Shown piece by piece: positions 1 to 5,193 of a stretch of 5,193 nt of DNA. The notes beneath the pieces were generated by a model, which saw only the letters and a program-made list of their open reading frames with translations, was not told the origin of the DNA and did no database searches. The DNA comes from Hungatella sp. UBA5982. GTDB lineage: Bacteria; Bacillota; Clostridia; Lachnospirales; Lachnospiraceae. The translations under genes and the position numbers were made by a program. Numbering within the stretch: position 1 is the stretch's first letter; each line of letters opens with the position of its first letter. Location of the stretch: NCBI GenBank assembly GCA_002429965.1, contig DJBG01000164.1:55405-60597 (forward strand), written 5' to 3'.

Positions 1-1366
1 ATGCGGAGCTGAAATAACTGACACTGATCGCCAGCTTACTGCACACCTCCTGAAGGGAAAGACTGCATTCGGAATAATGCTCCGAGATATAATTAAGGGC
101 CATTGCCGCCCGTTCTTCTCCATAGCTGCTGCGGTTCCTGTTCATGATATCTGCCGCAGAATCAAAAAAATCCAGCAGCTTTTCTTCCATTTCAGAGATA
201 TAACTGCAGCCGTAAAGGCCGGAAAGAAGCTCCTGCCCCTTTAGGAAAAGATCAGCGTCCTCCATGTTCAGACGTTCCAAAGAATTCATCACGGCCAAAA
301 TAAGGCTCTGACAGAAAATCACAACCTTGGTTCGTGAAAGCCATTTCTCGCTGCATTCGTCCCGGATCGAGGAGACTTCCCGTCGTATCTCCTCCTTTAA
401 ATTGCTCTGGACGGCAAGAACCAATCTCTTTTCCCTGTCATTTTTTTCAAATCCGGCATTTGGCTGAAACCGGCATTTCTGGTATTGATCCCATTCATAT
501 ACGTGGGTTTCCTTTTCCAGATAAAGGTATTCCTTCATTCCCAAGGCTTTTTCATAAGAAAGATTCAAGCCGTTTAAATTCATGACAGCGATCCCCATCA
601 AACAGAACACTTCAATCCCTAATCTGCTGCTGATGTCCTGTACCATCGTTTGGCATAAGCGGGCCATATTATGATCCGGATCGTCGCTGCGGCACCGCTT
701 AATATACGCAATCATGGTTCCGTCATTTCCTTGAAAGGCCAGAACATCCTCCGGGTATTTGGCCCTGGTAAATTCCGTCATTTGTTCCAAATCCATCCGG
801 CTGACCGGCTCTCTTGGAAAGAAAATTGCAGCACAGTAGCTGTCTCCACGAAAGTTGATTTTAAATTCTCTCAGCTTTTCCCCTATGGCTTCCTCCGGTA
901 CCTTTCCCTGGGCCAGCTGAAGCAGAAACTGGTTTTCCAGCAATGGATAGCTGTCTTCGTACCGGATACGCACCTGCTGATTATTCCTCTCATCCTCCAG
1001 AGTCTTATGGATTTCCATTAAGTTTTCCGTCAGCTCAGCCGATGTGACAGGCTTCAATATATAGGAAAACACATGATATTCCAGCGCTTTTTTTGCATAT
1101 TCAAATTCTTCATATCCCGTAATAATTGCTACCTTGGTATTTTTGGCATTTTCATATACATACTTTGCAAGTTCCAGCCCATCCACATAGGGCATGCAGA
1201 TATCGGTGAGAATCAAGCTGACCGGTTCCCGGTCAATAAATGCTATGGCCTCCCTGCCGTTCTCACAGGTACCAACCAATTCGTAGCCCAGTTCCTCCCA
1301 TGGGATTTTTTTAGAAATCCGTTCCCGGATTAATATTTCGTCATCCACCAGCAATACTTTATACAT
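1..1366 (-). CDS. YesN-like response regulator, receiver plus AraC-type output domain (C-terminus outside window)
   Basis: A two-component response regulator expected to bind DNA after phosphorylation by a partner histidine kinase. The frame stays open from the ATG at 1366 to the left edge (455 codons), so the C-terminus is missing. Receiver domain, residues about 1-120: acidic pair D8/D9 in VLLVDDE, phosphoacceptor D55 in LTDICMPYVDG, switch residue T83 in IITGYEEF and K105 in YILKPV. Residues about 120-400 form a linker; 'LMGIAVMNLNGLNLSYEKAL' (about 256-275) resembles the degenerate GGDEF-like middle region of YesN regulators. From about residue 420, 'ALNYISEHYSE..LSLQEVCSKLAISVSYFSSA' is the first helix-turn-helix of an AraC domain; the second lies beyond the edge. 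Family members are about 520-540 residues, so roughly 70-90 are missing. The gene follows the LacI gene by 11 nt, with no terminator between them, so they are probably cotranscribed. In family members a YesM-type sensor kinase is usually encoded nearby; none is visible here. The regulated genes are unknown but sugar uptake is likely. Confidence 0.93.
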   Translation of the reverse strand, partial: MYKVLLVDDEILIRERISKKIPWEELGYELVGTCENGREAIAFIDREPVSLILTDICMPYVDGLELAKYVYENAKNTKVAIITGYEEFEYAKKALEYHVFSYILKPVTSAELTENLMEIHKTLEDERNNQQVRIRYEDSYPLLENQFLLQLAQGKVPEEAIGEKLREFKINFRGDSYCAAIFFPREPVSRMDLEQMTEFTRAKYPEDVLAFQGNDGTMIAYIKRCRSDDPDHNMARLCQTMVQDISSRLGIEVFCLMGIAVMNLNGLNLSYEKALGMKEYLYLEKETHVYEWDQYQKCRFQPNAGFEKNDREKRLVLAVQSNLKEEIRREVSSIRDECSEKWLSRTKVVIFCQSLILAVMNSLERLNMEDADLFLKGQELLSGLYGCSYISEMEEKLLDFFDSAADIMNRNRSSYGEERAAMALNYISEHYSECSLSLQEVCSKLAISVSYFSSA

Positions 1367-1377
1367 GTTTTCCCCCG
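1367..1377 (-). promoter_or_regulatory. Intercistronic ribosome binding site between LacI gene and response regulator
   Basis: The whole 11-nt gap reads CGGGGGAAAAC on the minus strand, directly after the TGA of the repressor gene and before the ATG of the regulator. The G-run sits about 5 nt from the ATG and is the only Shine-Dalgarno candidate. It is not the canonical AGGAGG, so translation may depend partly on ribosomes finishing the upstream gene. That coupling is inferred from spacing alone. Confidence 0.6.
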
Positions 1378-2373
1378 TCAAATAATCCTTCCTATGGACT
1401 CTCCCTCTGACAGCATGGTCTGGAGTATTTCCACCTGTGGTTCCCGGCAGTTGCCGTTCTTTAACCGTTCCATCATAATCTCAGCTGCCCTCACAGCAAT
1501 TTGTTCCATGGGCTGTGTGATCATCCAAAGCTTAGGCTTCACCACCTGAGCCAGCATCATATTGTCAAACCCGATTACGGAAATTTCCTTTGGAAAAGAA
1601 ACATTCTGTTCATTCATAGCAATCACGGCCCCAAGTGTAATCTCATAATTACTTAAAAACACTGCTGTCGGCCGTTCTTTCATGTTTAACATTTTTTTCA
1701 TGGCTTCATACCCGTGCCCCACAGTCAATTCTCCCTTCAGGATGCAGGCTTCTGCCCCTGGATCATCCATGGCCCCGCAAAAACCATAAAGACGCTTTCT
1801 GGCCGTATAATAATGCTCATCCCCACAGATCATTCCGATCCGGCGGTGTCCATATGCCAGCAGCTTCTCCACCGCCAGCCTTGATGCCGTTTCATTGTCA
1901 ACAATCACGCTGTCAAATTCCTGATCTTCGAAAATCCGGTCAATCAGTACAATAGGAATACCCCGTTCCCTGGCAGGTTTTAAATAACCGGAATTTTCAG
2001 ACGTGGGAAAAGTGATAATTCCATCCACCTGTTTGCCCAGGAGAAACTGTATCTCTTCCGCCTCTAATTCCGGATTTCCACGGCAGTCACAAAGAAACAT
2101 CCCATATCCGTGCTGTCGGAGAATGTCTTCCATCCGGGATATGATGGTTCCTGCAAAAATATTTTTCAAATCATGGAGCAGGACTCCTATGATCCTGGTC
2201 TGCCTTGTTTTTAGGCCCCGGGCAACTTCATTGACTTCGTAATGGAGTTCCTCTATGGCCCTGCCGATTGCCACCCTGTTTTCCGGCAGAACATTGCCGC
2301 CGTTTAAATATTTGGAAATCGTAGCCAATGACAGCCCTGTCAGCTTTTGAATGTCTCTTATTGTTGCGCCCAT
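1378..2373 (-). CDS. LacI-family transcriptional repressor
   Basis: A 331-residue sugar-responsive repressor, the usual LacI/GalR length. Helix-turn-helix at residues about 3-24 (TIRDIQKLTGLSLATISKYLNG), then the hinge helix with 'EVARGLKTRQT' (about 49-59), whose L54 corresponds to the minor-groove-inserting leucine of the family. From about residue 61 (RIIGVLLHD) a periplasmic-binding-protein-like effector and dimerisation domain follows, with typical landmarks 'VDGIITFP' (117-123), 'IPIVLIDR' (139-146), 'VIVDN' (156-160), 'GHRRIGMICGD' (175-185) and 'ISVIGFDN' (264-271). The frame extends 16 codons upstream, but the ATG at 2373 is preferred. It has an AGGAAAGGAAG ribosome site at a suitable distance, the HTH starts right after it, and the upstream ATG overlaps the predicted -10 box and would lie before the transcript start. 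A matching palindrome just upstream suggests autoregulation. The effector sugar is unknown; the neighbouring kinase/epimerase/reductase operon suggests a sugar or sugar phosphate from that pathway. Confidence 0.95.
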   Translation of the reverse strand: MGATIRDIQKLTGLSLATISKYLNGGNVLPENRVAIGRAIEELHYEVNEVARGLKTRQTRIIGVLLHDLKNIFAGTIISRMEDILRQHGYGMFLCDCRGNPELEAEEIQFLLGKQVDGIITFPTSENSGYLKPARERGIPIVLIDRIFEDQEFDSVIVDNETASRLAVEKLLAYGHRRIGMICGDEHYYTARKRLYGFCGAMDDPGAEACILKGELTVGHGYEAMKKMLNMKERPTAVFLSNYEITLGAVIAMNEQNVSFPKEISVIGFDNMMLAQVVKPKLWMITQPMEQIAVRAAEIMMERLKNGNCREPQVEILQTMLSEGESIGRII

Positions 2374-2391
2374 AGTCTTCCTTTCCTGACC

Positions 2392-2405
2392 GCGAAACGT
2401 TTCGC
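2392..2405 (-). promoter_or_regulatory. Perfect 14-bp LacI-family operator upstream of the repressor gene
   Basis: GCGAAACGTTTCGC is perfectly self-complementary around a central CG step. This is the usual operator pattern for LacI/GalR proteins, whose hinge helices bend the DNA at a central CpG. It lies 18 nt upstream of the repressor ATG, between the predicted -10 box (2420-2425) and the ribosome binding site. It would therefore fall at about +8 to +21, where bound repressor would block early transcription. Autoregulation by the adjacent LacI protein is the simplest reading. A CcpA-type catabolite site is an alternative, although the G/C ends fit the usual cre consensus (TG...CA) less well. 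Confidence 0.8.
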
Positions 2406-2419
2406 TCTTTTTCCTTTTC

Positions 2420-2448
2420 ATTATACATAATCTGCGGCAAAAAGAACA
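2420..2448 (-). promoter_or_regulatory. Predicted promoter of the LacI-response regulator unit
   Basis: On the minus strand a perfect -10 hexamer TATAAT occupies 2425-2420. At 17-bp spacing the -35 position (2448-2443) reads TGTTCT, a poor match to TTGACA. Transcription would start near 2412-2413, giving a leader of about 40 nt that contains the operator and the ribosome binding site. The -10 is convincing by position and sequence. The weak -35 suggests a modest promoter or one helped by an activator. Confidence 0.6.
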
Positions 2449-2480
2449 GCATCAAAATTACATGCTCCCCATGGCTCACA

Positions 2481-2523
2481 AAAAGAAAGAGGAGCTTCCT
2501 CTCCGGCAGCTCCTCTTTCTTTT
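2481..2523 (-). terminator. Intrinsic terminator after the aldo/keto reductase
   Basis: A perfect 16-bp inverted repeat (arms 2481-2496 and 2508-2523) encloses an 11-nt loop (2497-2507). The inner stem AGAGGAGCT is GC-rich and the outer part is A/T-rich, so on the minus strand the 3' arm ends in TTTCTTTTT, serving as the U-tract. It begins 2 nt beyond the TAG of the reductase gene. Because the arms are purine/pyrimidine-symmetrical, the plus strand also ends in a T-rich run, but no converging plus-strand gene is visible. It separates the sugar operon from the regulatory unit. Confidence 0.92.
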
Positions 2524-2525
2524 CC

Positions 2526-3533
2526 CTATTTTATGATGTAGCCATCCTCATCCCACAGGTCATGCCAGTCTGATGCTCCTTCCCAGAGGAACACCTGCCC
2601 TTTTACCAACCGGTTATTGCGCTCCAGGGTTGCAATTGTTTTCATCTCATCCTCTGTAAGCGGATCTTCTGTCATGGCTCTTAAGTTGCTGACATACTCT
2701 GCTTCATAAATGGAAAATGGAATGGGGATCTGCCCTCTCTGTCTGGCCCATTTGAGTGCAATAAGGGCCGGATGGCATCCGTGAGTCTCTGCGATTTTCT
2801 TCATCTCAGGCTGCTGTAAGTCTGCAATATCTTCCTGGCACATATCCCGTTCCGGACGTTGAGGAGAACCAAGGGGCATGAAGCCTACAGGCTGAATCTT
2901 ATGTGCCACAAGATAATCAAACAGCTCCTTCTGCTGGAAGCAGGGATGAAGTTCCATTTCACAGGCGGCGGGCATAACCTTCATCAACGGCAAAACTGCT
3001 TCCAGCTTCGGTATGGTCATATTGGAAATGCCAATGTTGCGGATAAGTCCTTTTTCTACAAGAGCCTCACACTGTCTGTATGTACGGATGAATTCCTCTG
3101 TACTGAAGGGTCTGGAATCCGGATTGCGGGAATCTGCATCACAATGAGGGGCATGATAGTTCGGAAACGGCCAATGGATAAAGAACAGGTCCATATAGCC
3201 GCACTGCAAGTCTAAAATGCTCTTTATGCAGGATTCCTCTACCCGCTCATGCATATCATTCCACACCTTTGTCATGATAAACAGTTCTTTTCTATCCACC
3301 ACGCCTTCCTCAAACGCATCCTGGAATACCTTTCCGATCTGGTCCTCATTGCCGTAGCAGGCGGCACAGTCAAACATCCGGTATCCGCAGCGGATTGCCC
3401 CTGCCACCGCAGAGGACACCTGCTCCGGGGTAAAACGGTCAGAACCAAAGGTTCCCATTCCAACACAGGGAATCTGCTCTCCCGTATACAGTGTTACTTT
3501 CGGCACATCTGCCGGATTAATAAATTCTTCCAT
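2526..3533 (-). CDS. Aldo/keto reductase, atypical cofactor loop and C-terminal tail
   Basis: A 335-residue cytoplasmic (alpha/beta)8-barrel oxidoreductase that should interconvert carbonyls and alcohols, probably on a sugar or sugar derivative. The catalytic tetrad is complete: D55 and Y60 in 'FDCAACYGNE', K89 in 'IMTKVW' and H120 in 'FFIHWPF'. Other family landmarks are 'VGMGTFG' (24-30), 'GLIRNIGISN' (162-171), 'MELHPCFQQKEL' (193-204) and 'PLGSPQRP' (220-227). The cofactor segment reads IPIPFSIYEAEY (269-280) instead of the usual IPKS...ER. The lysine and arginine that hold the NADPH 2'-phosphate appear as F273 and E279, suggesting NAD(H) preference. The tail after about residue 310 (VFLWEGASDWHDLWDEDG) is rich in W and D/E. 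The ATG at 3533 has GAGGAG at 3543-3548, 9 nt upstream. The gene lies 33 nt after the epimerase gene and directly before a terminator, so it is the last gene of that operon. Family assignment is firm; the substrate is unknown. Confidence 0.94.
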   Translation of the reverse strand: MEEFINPADVPKVTLYTGEQIPCVGMGTFGSDRFTPEQVSSAVAGAIRCGYRMFDCAACYGNEDQIGKVFQDAFEEGVVDRKELFIMTKVWNDMHERVEESCIKSILDLQCGYMDLFFIHWPFPNYHAPHCDADSRNPDSRPFSTEEFIRTYRQCEALVEKGLIRNIGISNMTIPKLEAVLPLMKVMPAACEMELHPCFQQKELFDYLVAHKIQPVGFMPLGSPQRPERDMCQEDIADLQQPEMKKIAETHGCHPALIALKWARQRGQIPIPFSIYEAEYVSNLRAMTEDPLTEDEMKTIATLERNNRLVKGQVFLWEGASDWHDLWDEDGYIIK

Positions 3534-3566
3534 CTGTTTATTCTCCTCTTCATTTTTTCTTGTTTA

Positions 3567-4448
3567 TTATAAAATCGTTATGGTATAACTTAACTCTTCT
3601 AAAAGCCCTGGTTCTGCAATCAATACATTTCTCTTGTGCTCCAACACATCGTCTTCATCGCTGCAGGTGGAAAGACCGGACCATGGCTCCATAGCAATAA
3701 AAGGTCCGTTGTTGTTCGAGGACCACAGAATCAGATACGGAAACTGTGGAAACTCCAATTGGATTCCTTTATGCTCCTGCCTGTGGATGTACTGTATTTT
3801 CCGGGATTTTAACTGATCAAAGATCATTGCATCCTCTTTAAACAGGTCGTGATTTAAGCGTAATGTATTACTGCCTTCCAGCATGGCCGTTCTTTTTCCC
3901 ATGTCGATCAGTCCTGTCTCTGTCACAGGAGCAGGAACCGTACAATTTTCCTCCCGTTCAAAAACAATCTTATAGTCGGAATAATCCTCACCGCTGTCCA
4001 GGGGACAATTAAATGCAGGATGACCGCCTATAAAAAACGGCATATTCGCAGTATCCCTGTTCAAGATCCCATAGGTTACCTGTATCTGCTTTTCCTTCAG
4101 CGTATAAGTGATGGACAGACGGAATTGATAGGGATACTGAGCAAGCATAGACTCATTTTCCTCAATGGAGAAACAAATTTTGTCTTTGAAAATGAATTCC
4201 AGTTTAAATTCTTCCTTCCGTACAATGCCATGCCTTGGCATGTGAACCGGCGTTCCATCTTCCGTCACTGCCTGGTCTTCTCTCAGACTTCCGCAGATGG
4301 GAAACAGCACAGGCGCCTGACCGCTCCAATACCGGGGTTCTCCCTGCCATAAATATTCCCGTCCACTCTTGTCCCTGATTGAGGTCAAACCTCCGCCTTT
4401 TGTTGTAAATTCCACACACAAATCGTCATTCTCCAATTGATAGTTCAT
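3567..4448 (-). CDS. LacX-type aldose 1-epimerase-like protein
   Basis: A 293-residue galactose-mutarotase-fold protein of the LacX-like branch, expected to be cytoplasmic and to interconvert the alpha and beta anomers of an aldose or related sugar. Visible landmarks: 'YQLENDDLCVEFTTKGGGL' (3-21), 'YLWQGEPRYWSGQAPVLFPI' (32-51), 'MPRHGIVR' (70-77, H73), 'FFIGGHPAFNCPL' (138-150, H143) and 'GPFIAMEPW' (248-256, E254). By family analogy H143 and E254 are the likely catalytic acid/base pair. A longer frame begins 19 codons upstream (4505), but the ATG at 4448 is preferred. The LacX-type N-terminus starts there, a G-rich ribosome site precedes it, and the extra residues (MRIWNGFCRRLK...) do not look like family sequence. 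The start lies 23 nt inside the end of the kinase gene, indicating translational coupling. In Lactococcus, lacX belongs to the tagatose-6-phosphate lac operon, which fits the LacC-like kinase next door. The exact sugar is not established. Confidence 0.9.
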   Translation of the reverse strand: MNYQLENDDLCVEFTTKGGGLTSIRDKSGREYLWQGEPRYWSGQAPVLFPICGSLREDQAVTEDGTPVHMPRHGIVRKEEFKLEFIFKDKICFSIEENESMLAQYPYQFRLSITYTLKEKQIQVTYGILNRDTANMPFFIGGHPAFNCPLDSGEDYSDYKIVFEREENCTVPAPVTETGLIDMGKRTAMLEGSNTLRLNHDLFKEDAMIFDQLKSRKIQYIHRQEHKGIQLEFPQFPYLILWSSNNNGPFIAMEPWSGLSTCSDEDDVLEHKRNVLIAEPGLLEELSYTITIL

Positions 4449-5193
4449 TGCACCCCCCGATCCTGCATACTTCAATCTCCGGCAGAAGCCGTTCCATATC
4501 CTCAAGTCTGTAATATCCGGTTTCTTCCCTTAATGCTGCGGCTGCTGAAATAGCGCTGGCTTTTCTAAGGATATCTTCCACAGGCAGGCCCTGGCTAAGC
4601 CCCAGGGCAAAACCGGCAATCATGGAATCCCCGCACCCCACCGTATTAACCGCATGGATCTTTGGCACTGTGGCCCGGTAAACTCCCGTATCACAAACAA
4701 CGAAGGATCCGTCTTTTCCAAGAGAAACCGCCACGATTTCCACTCCACGCCTATGGATCTCACCGGCTGCCCGGATCATCTCATCCAGGCTGTCACAGGA
4801 CTTTCCGGTCAGCATCCGGATTTCGTCCAAATTTGGCTTAATCATGGTTGGCTGGGCCTCTATCCCCATCTCAAGAAGCGATCCGCTGGTATCCAGTATC
4901 ACCTTTTTTCCAAGGTCTTTTCCAATCTTTATCAGGCGCAGGTATGCAGTTCCATTAAGACCTTTTGGAACGCTTCCAGATATAGCCACCACCTCTGCCT
5001 GTCTGGCCAATTCTTCAAACTGCCCAGTAAACCGCCAGAAATCTTCCATTGAAACTGTAAAACCCGGCTCCAGAAATTCAGTCTGGATTTTATTTTTCTC
5101 ATCCCAGATATTAATGCAGGAACGGCTTTCCTCCTTTAAATGACAGAATGCACTTTTAATCCCAAATGGCTTTAATGAATCCTCAATATAGCT
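4426..5193 (-). CDS. PfkB-family sugar-phosphate kinase, LacC/FruK type (N-terminus outside window)
   Basis: An ATP-dependent ribokinase-fold kinase of the tagatose-6-phosphate kinase/1-phosphofructokinase branch, which phosphorylates a ketose monophosphate to a bisphosphate for aldolase cleavage. The frame is open from the right edge to the TGA at 4426-4428, giving 255 residues. Relatives are about 310, so roughly 55 N-terminal residues, including the first glycine-rich substrate motif, are outside. Counting from the right edge: 'RSCINIWD' (24-31) and 'QTEFLEPG' (37-44) resemble the substrate lid of LacC; 'ISGSVPKGL' at 71-79; 'MIKPNLDEI' at 117-125; 'VSLGKDGSF' at 156-164; the ATP/anion-hole signature 'NTVGCGDSMIAGF' at 183-195, with catalytic base D189. 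An internal ATG at 5049 is not a start, because conserved sequence continues upstream. The cysteine in GCGD replaces the common alanine or serine. LacC-like features and the adjacent LacX-like gene favour tagatose-6-phosphate kinase; 1-phosphofructokinase or another ketose-phosphate kinase remains possible. Confidence 0.92.
   Translation of the reverse strand, partial: SYIEDSLKPFGIKSAFCHLKEESRSCINIWDEKNKIQTEFLEPGFTVSMEDFWRFTGQFEELARQAEVVAISGSVPKGLNGTAYLRLIKIGKDLGKKVILDTSGSLLEMGIEAQPTMIKPNLDEIRMLTGKSCDSLDEMIRAAGEIHRRGVEIVAVSLGKDGSFVVCDTGVYRATVPKIHAVNTVGCGDSMIAGFALGLSQGLPVEDILRKASAISAAAALREETGYYRLEDMERLLPEIEVCRIGGCNELSIGE
4453..4468 (-). promoter_or_regulatory. G-run ribosome binding site inside the kinase gene
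   Basis: On the minus strand a GGGGGG run (4458-4453) precedes the epimerase ATG by 4 nt, with AGGA (4464-4461) slightly farther upstream. Both lie within the last codons of the kinase gene. Neither is an ideal Shine-Dalgarno, but their position supports the 4448 start and coupled translation. The kinase codons covered encode the 'RIGGC' stretch near its C-terminus. Confidence 0.5.

Noticed and set aside
1..60. Possible truncation of the response regulator by a frameshift
   Set aside because: The frame reads without a stop through the first AraC helix-turn-helix to base 1; the gene is simply cut by the window edge.
334..1333. Three plus-strand open frames (334-585, 671-1021, 1073-1333)
   Set aside because: They lie antisense within the intact response regulator frame, have no recognisable domains and no convincing ribosome sites.
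2374..2421. Upstream ATG at 2421 as the LacI start
   Set aside because: It overlaps the predicted -10 box, the extra 16 residues are translated operator and ribosome-site sequence, and the HTH begins normally at the ATG at 2373.
2228..2479. 83-codon minus-strand frame overlapping the LacI 5' end
   Set aside because: It is in another frame over the helix-turn-helix coding region and promoter, its composition is not protein-like, and no family is recognisable.
2859..3572. Plus-strand frames of 118 and 107 codons across the reductase gene
   Set aside because: The opposite minus-strand frame has a complete AKR catalytic tetrad; these frames have no domains.
4449..4505. N-terminal extension of the epimerase from an ATG at 4505
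   Set aside because: It would give an 80-nt overlap with the kinase gene, and the added residues do not resemble the family N-terminus.
4966..4978. TGGAACGCTTCCA, a near-palindromic operator-like sequence
   Set aside because: It has odd symmetry with no central CG step on the dyad, and lies inside the conserved kinase 'SGSVPKG' coding region far from any promoter; probably chance.
4654..5143. Plus-strand frames of 132 and 99 codons at the right end
   Set aside because: They are antisense to the kinase, whose conserved motifs span the same bases.

Overview
The window looks like chromosomal sequence from a Gram-positive Firmicute, most likely a Clostridia/Lachnospiraceae-type bacterium. This is inferred from a YesN-type response regulator, a LacI repressor of the 'SLATISKYLNGGNV' type, purine-rich Shine-Dalgarno sites and moderate GC content judged by eye. 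No gene identifies the genus. All five supported genes lie on the minus strand, so transcription runs from the right edge to the left edge. There are no RNA genes, mobile elements, CRISPR arrays or gene-free stretches longer than about 200 bases.

Right half (5193 to 2481) is the end of a sugar-metabolism operon. It contains a PfkB-family sugar-phosphate kinase closest to tagatose-6-phosphate kinase/1-phosphofructokinase (N-terminus outside the window), a LacX-type aldose 1-epimerase-like protein whose start overlaps the kinase by 23 nt, and an aldo/keto reductase. A strong intrinsic terminator begins 2 nt after the reductase stop codon.

Left half (2448 to 1) is a separate regulatory transcription unit. 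A short promoter region carries a perfect 14-bp LacI-family palindrome just upstream of a LacI-family repressor gene. Eleven bases after the repressor stop comes a YesN-like response regulator (receiver domain plus AraC-type DNA-binding domain), cut by the left edge after 455 residues. One promoter therefore appears to serve both a cytoplasmic sugar-sensing repressor and the output half of a membrane two-component system.

Taken together this is a carbohydrate-utilisation locus. The kinase, epimerase and reductase process a sugar, and the repressor and response regulator probably control them and unseen neighbours such as a transporter and a histidine kinase. The sugar cannot be named from this window. 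The points most worth a second look are the apparent autoregulatory operator controlling a repressor/response-regulator pair, and the reductase, which lacks the usual NADPH 2'-phosphate-binding residues and has a tryptophan- and acid-rich tail. I found no clearly new type of system.
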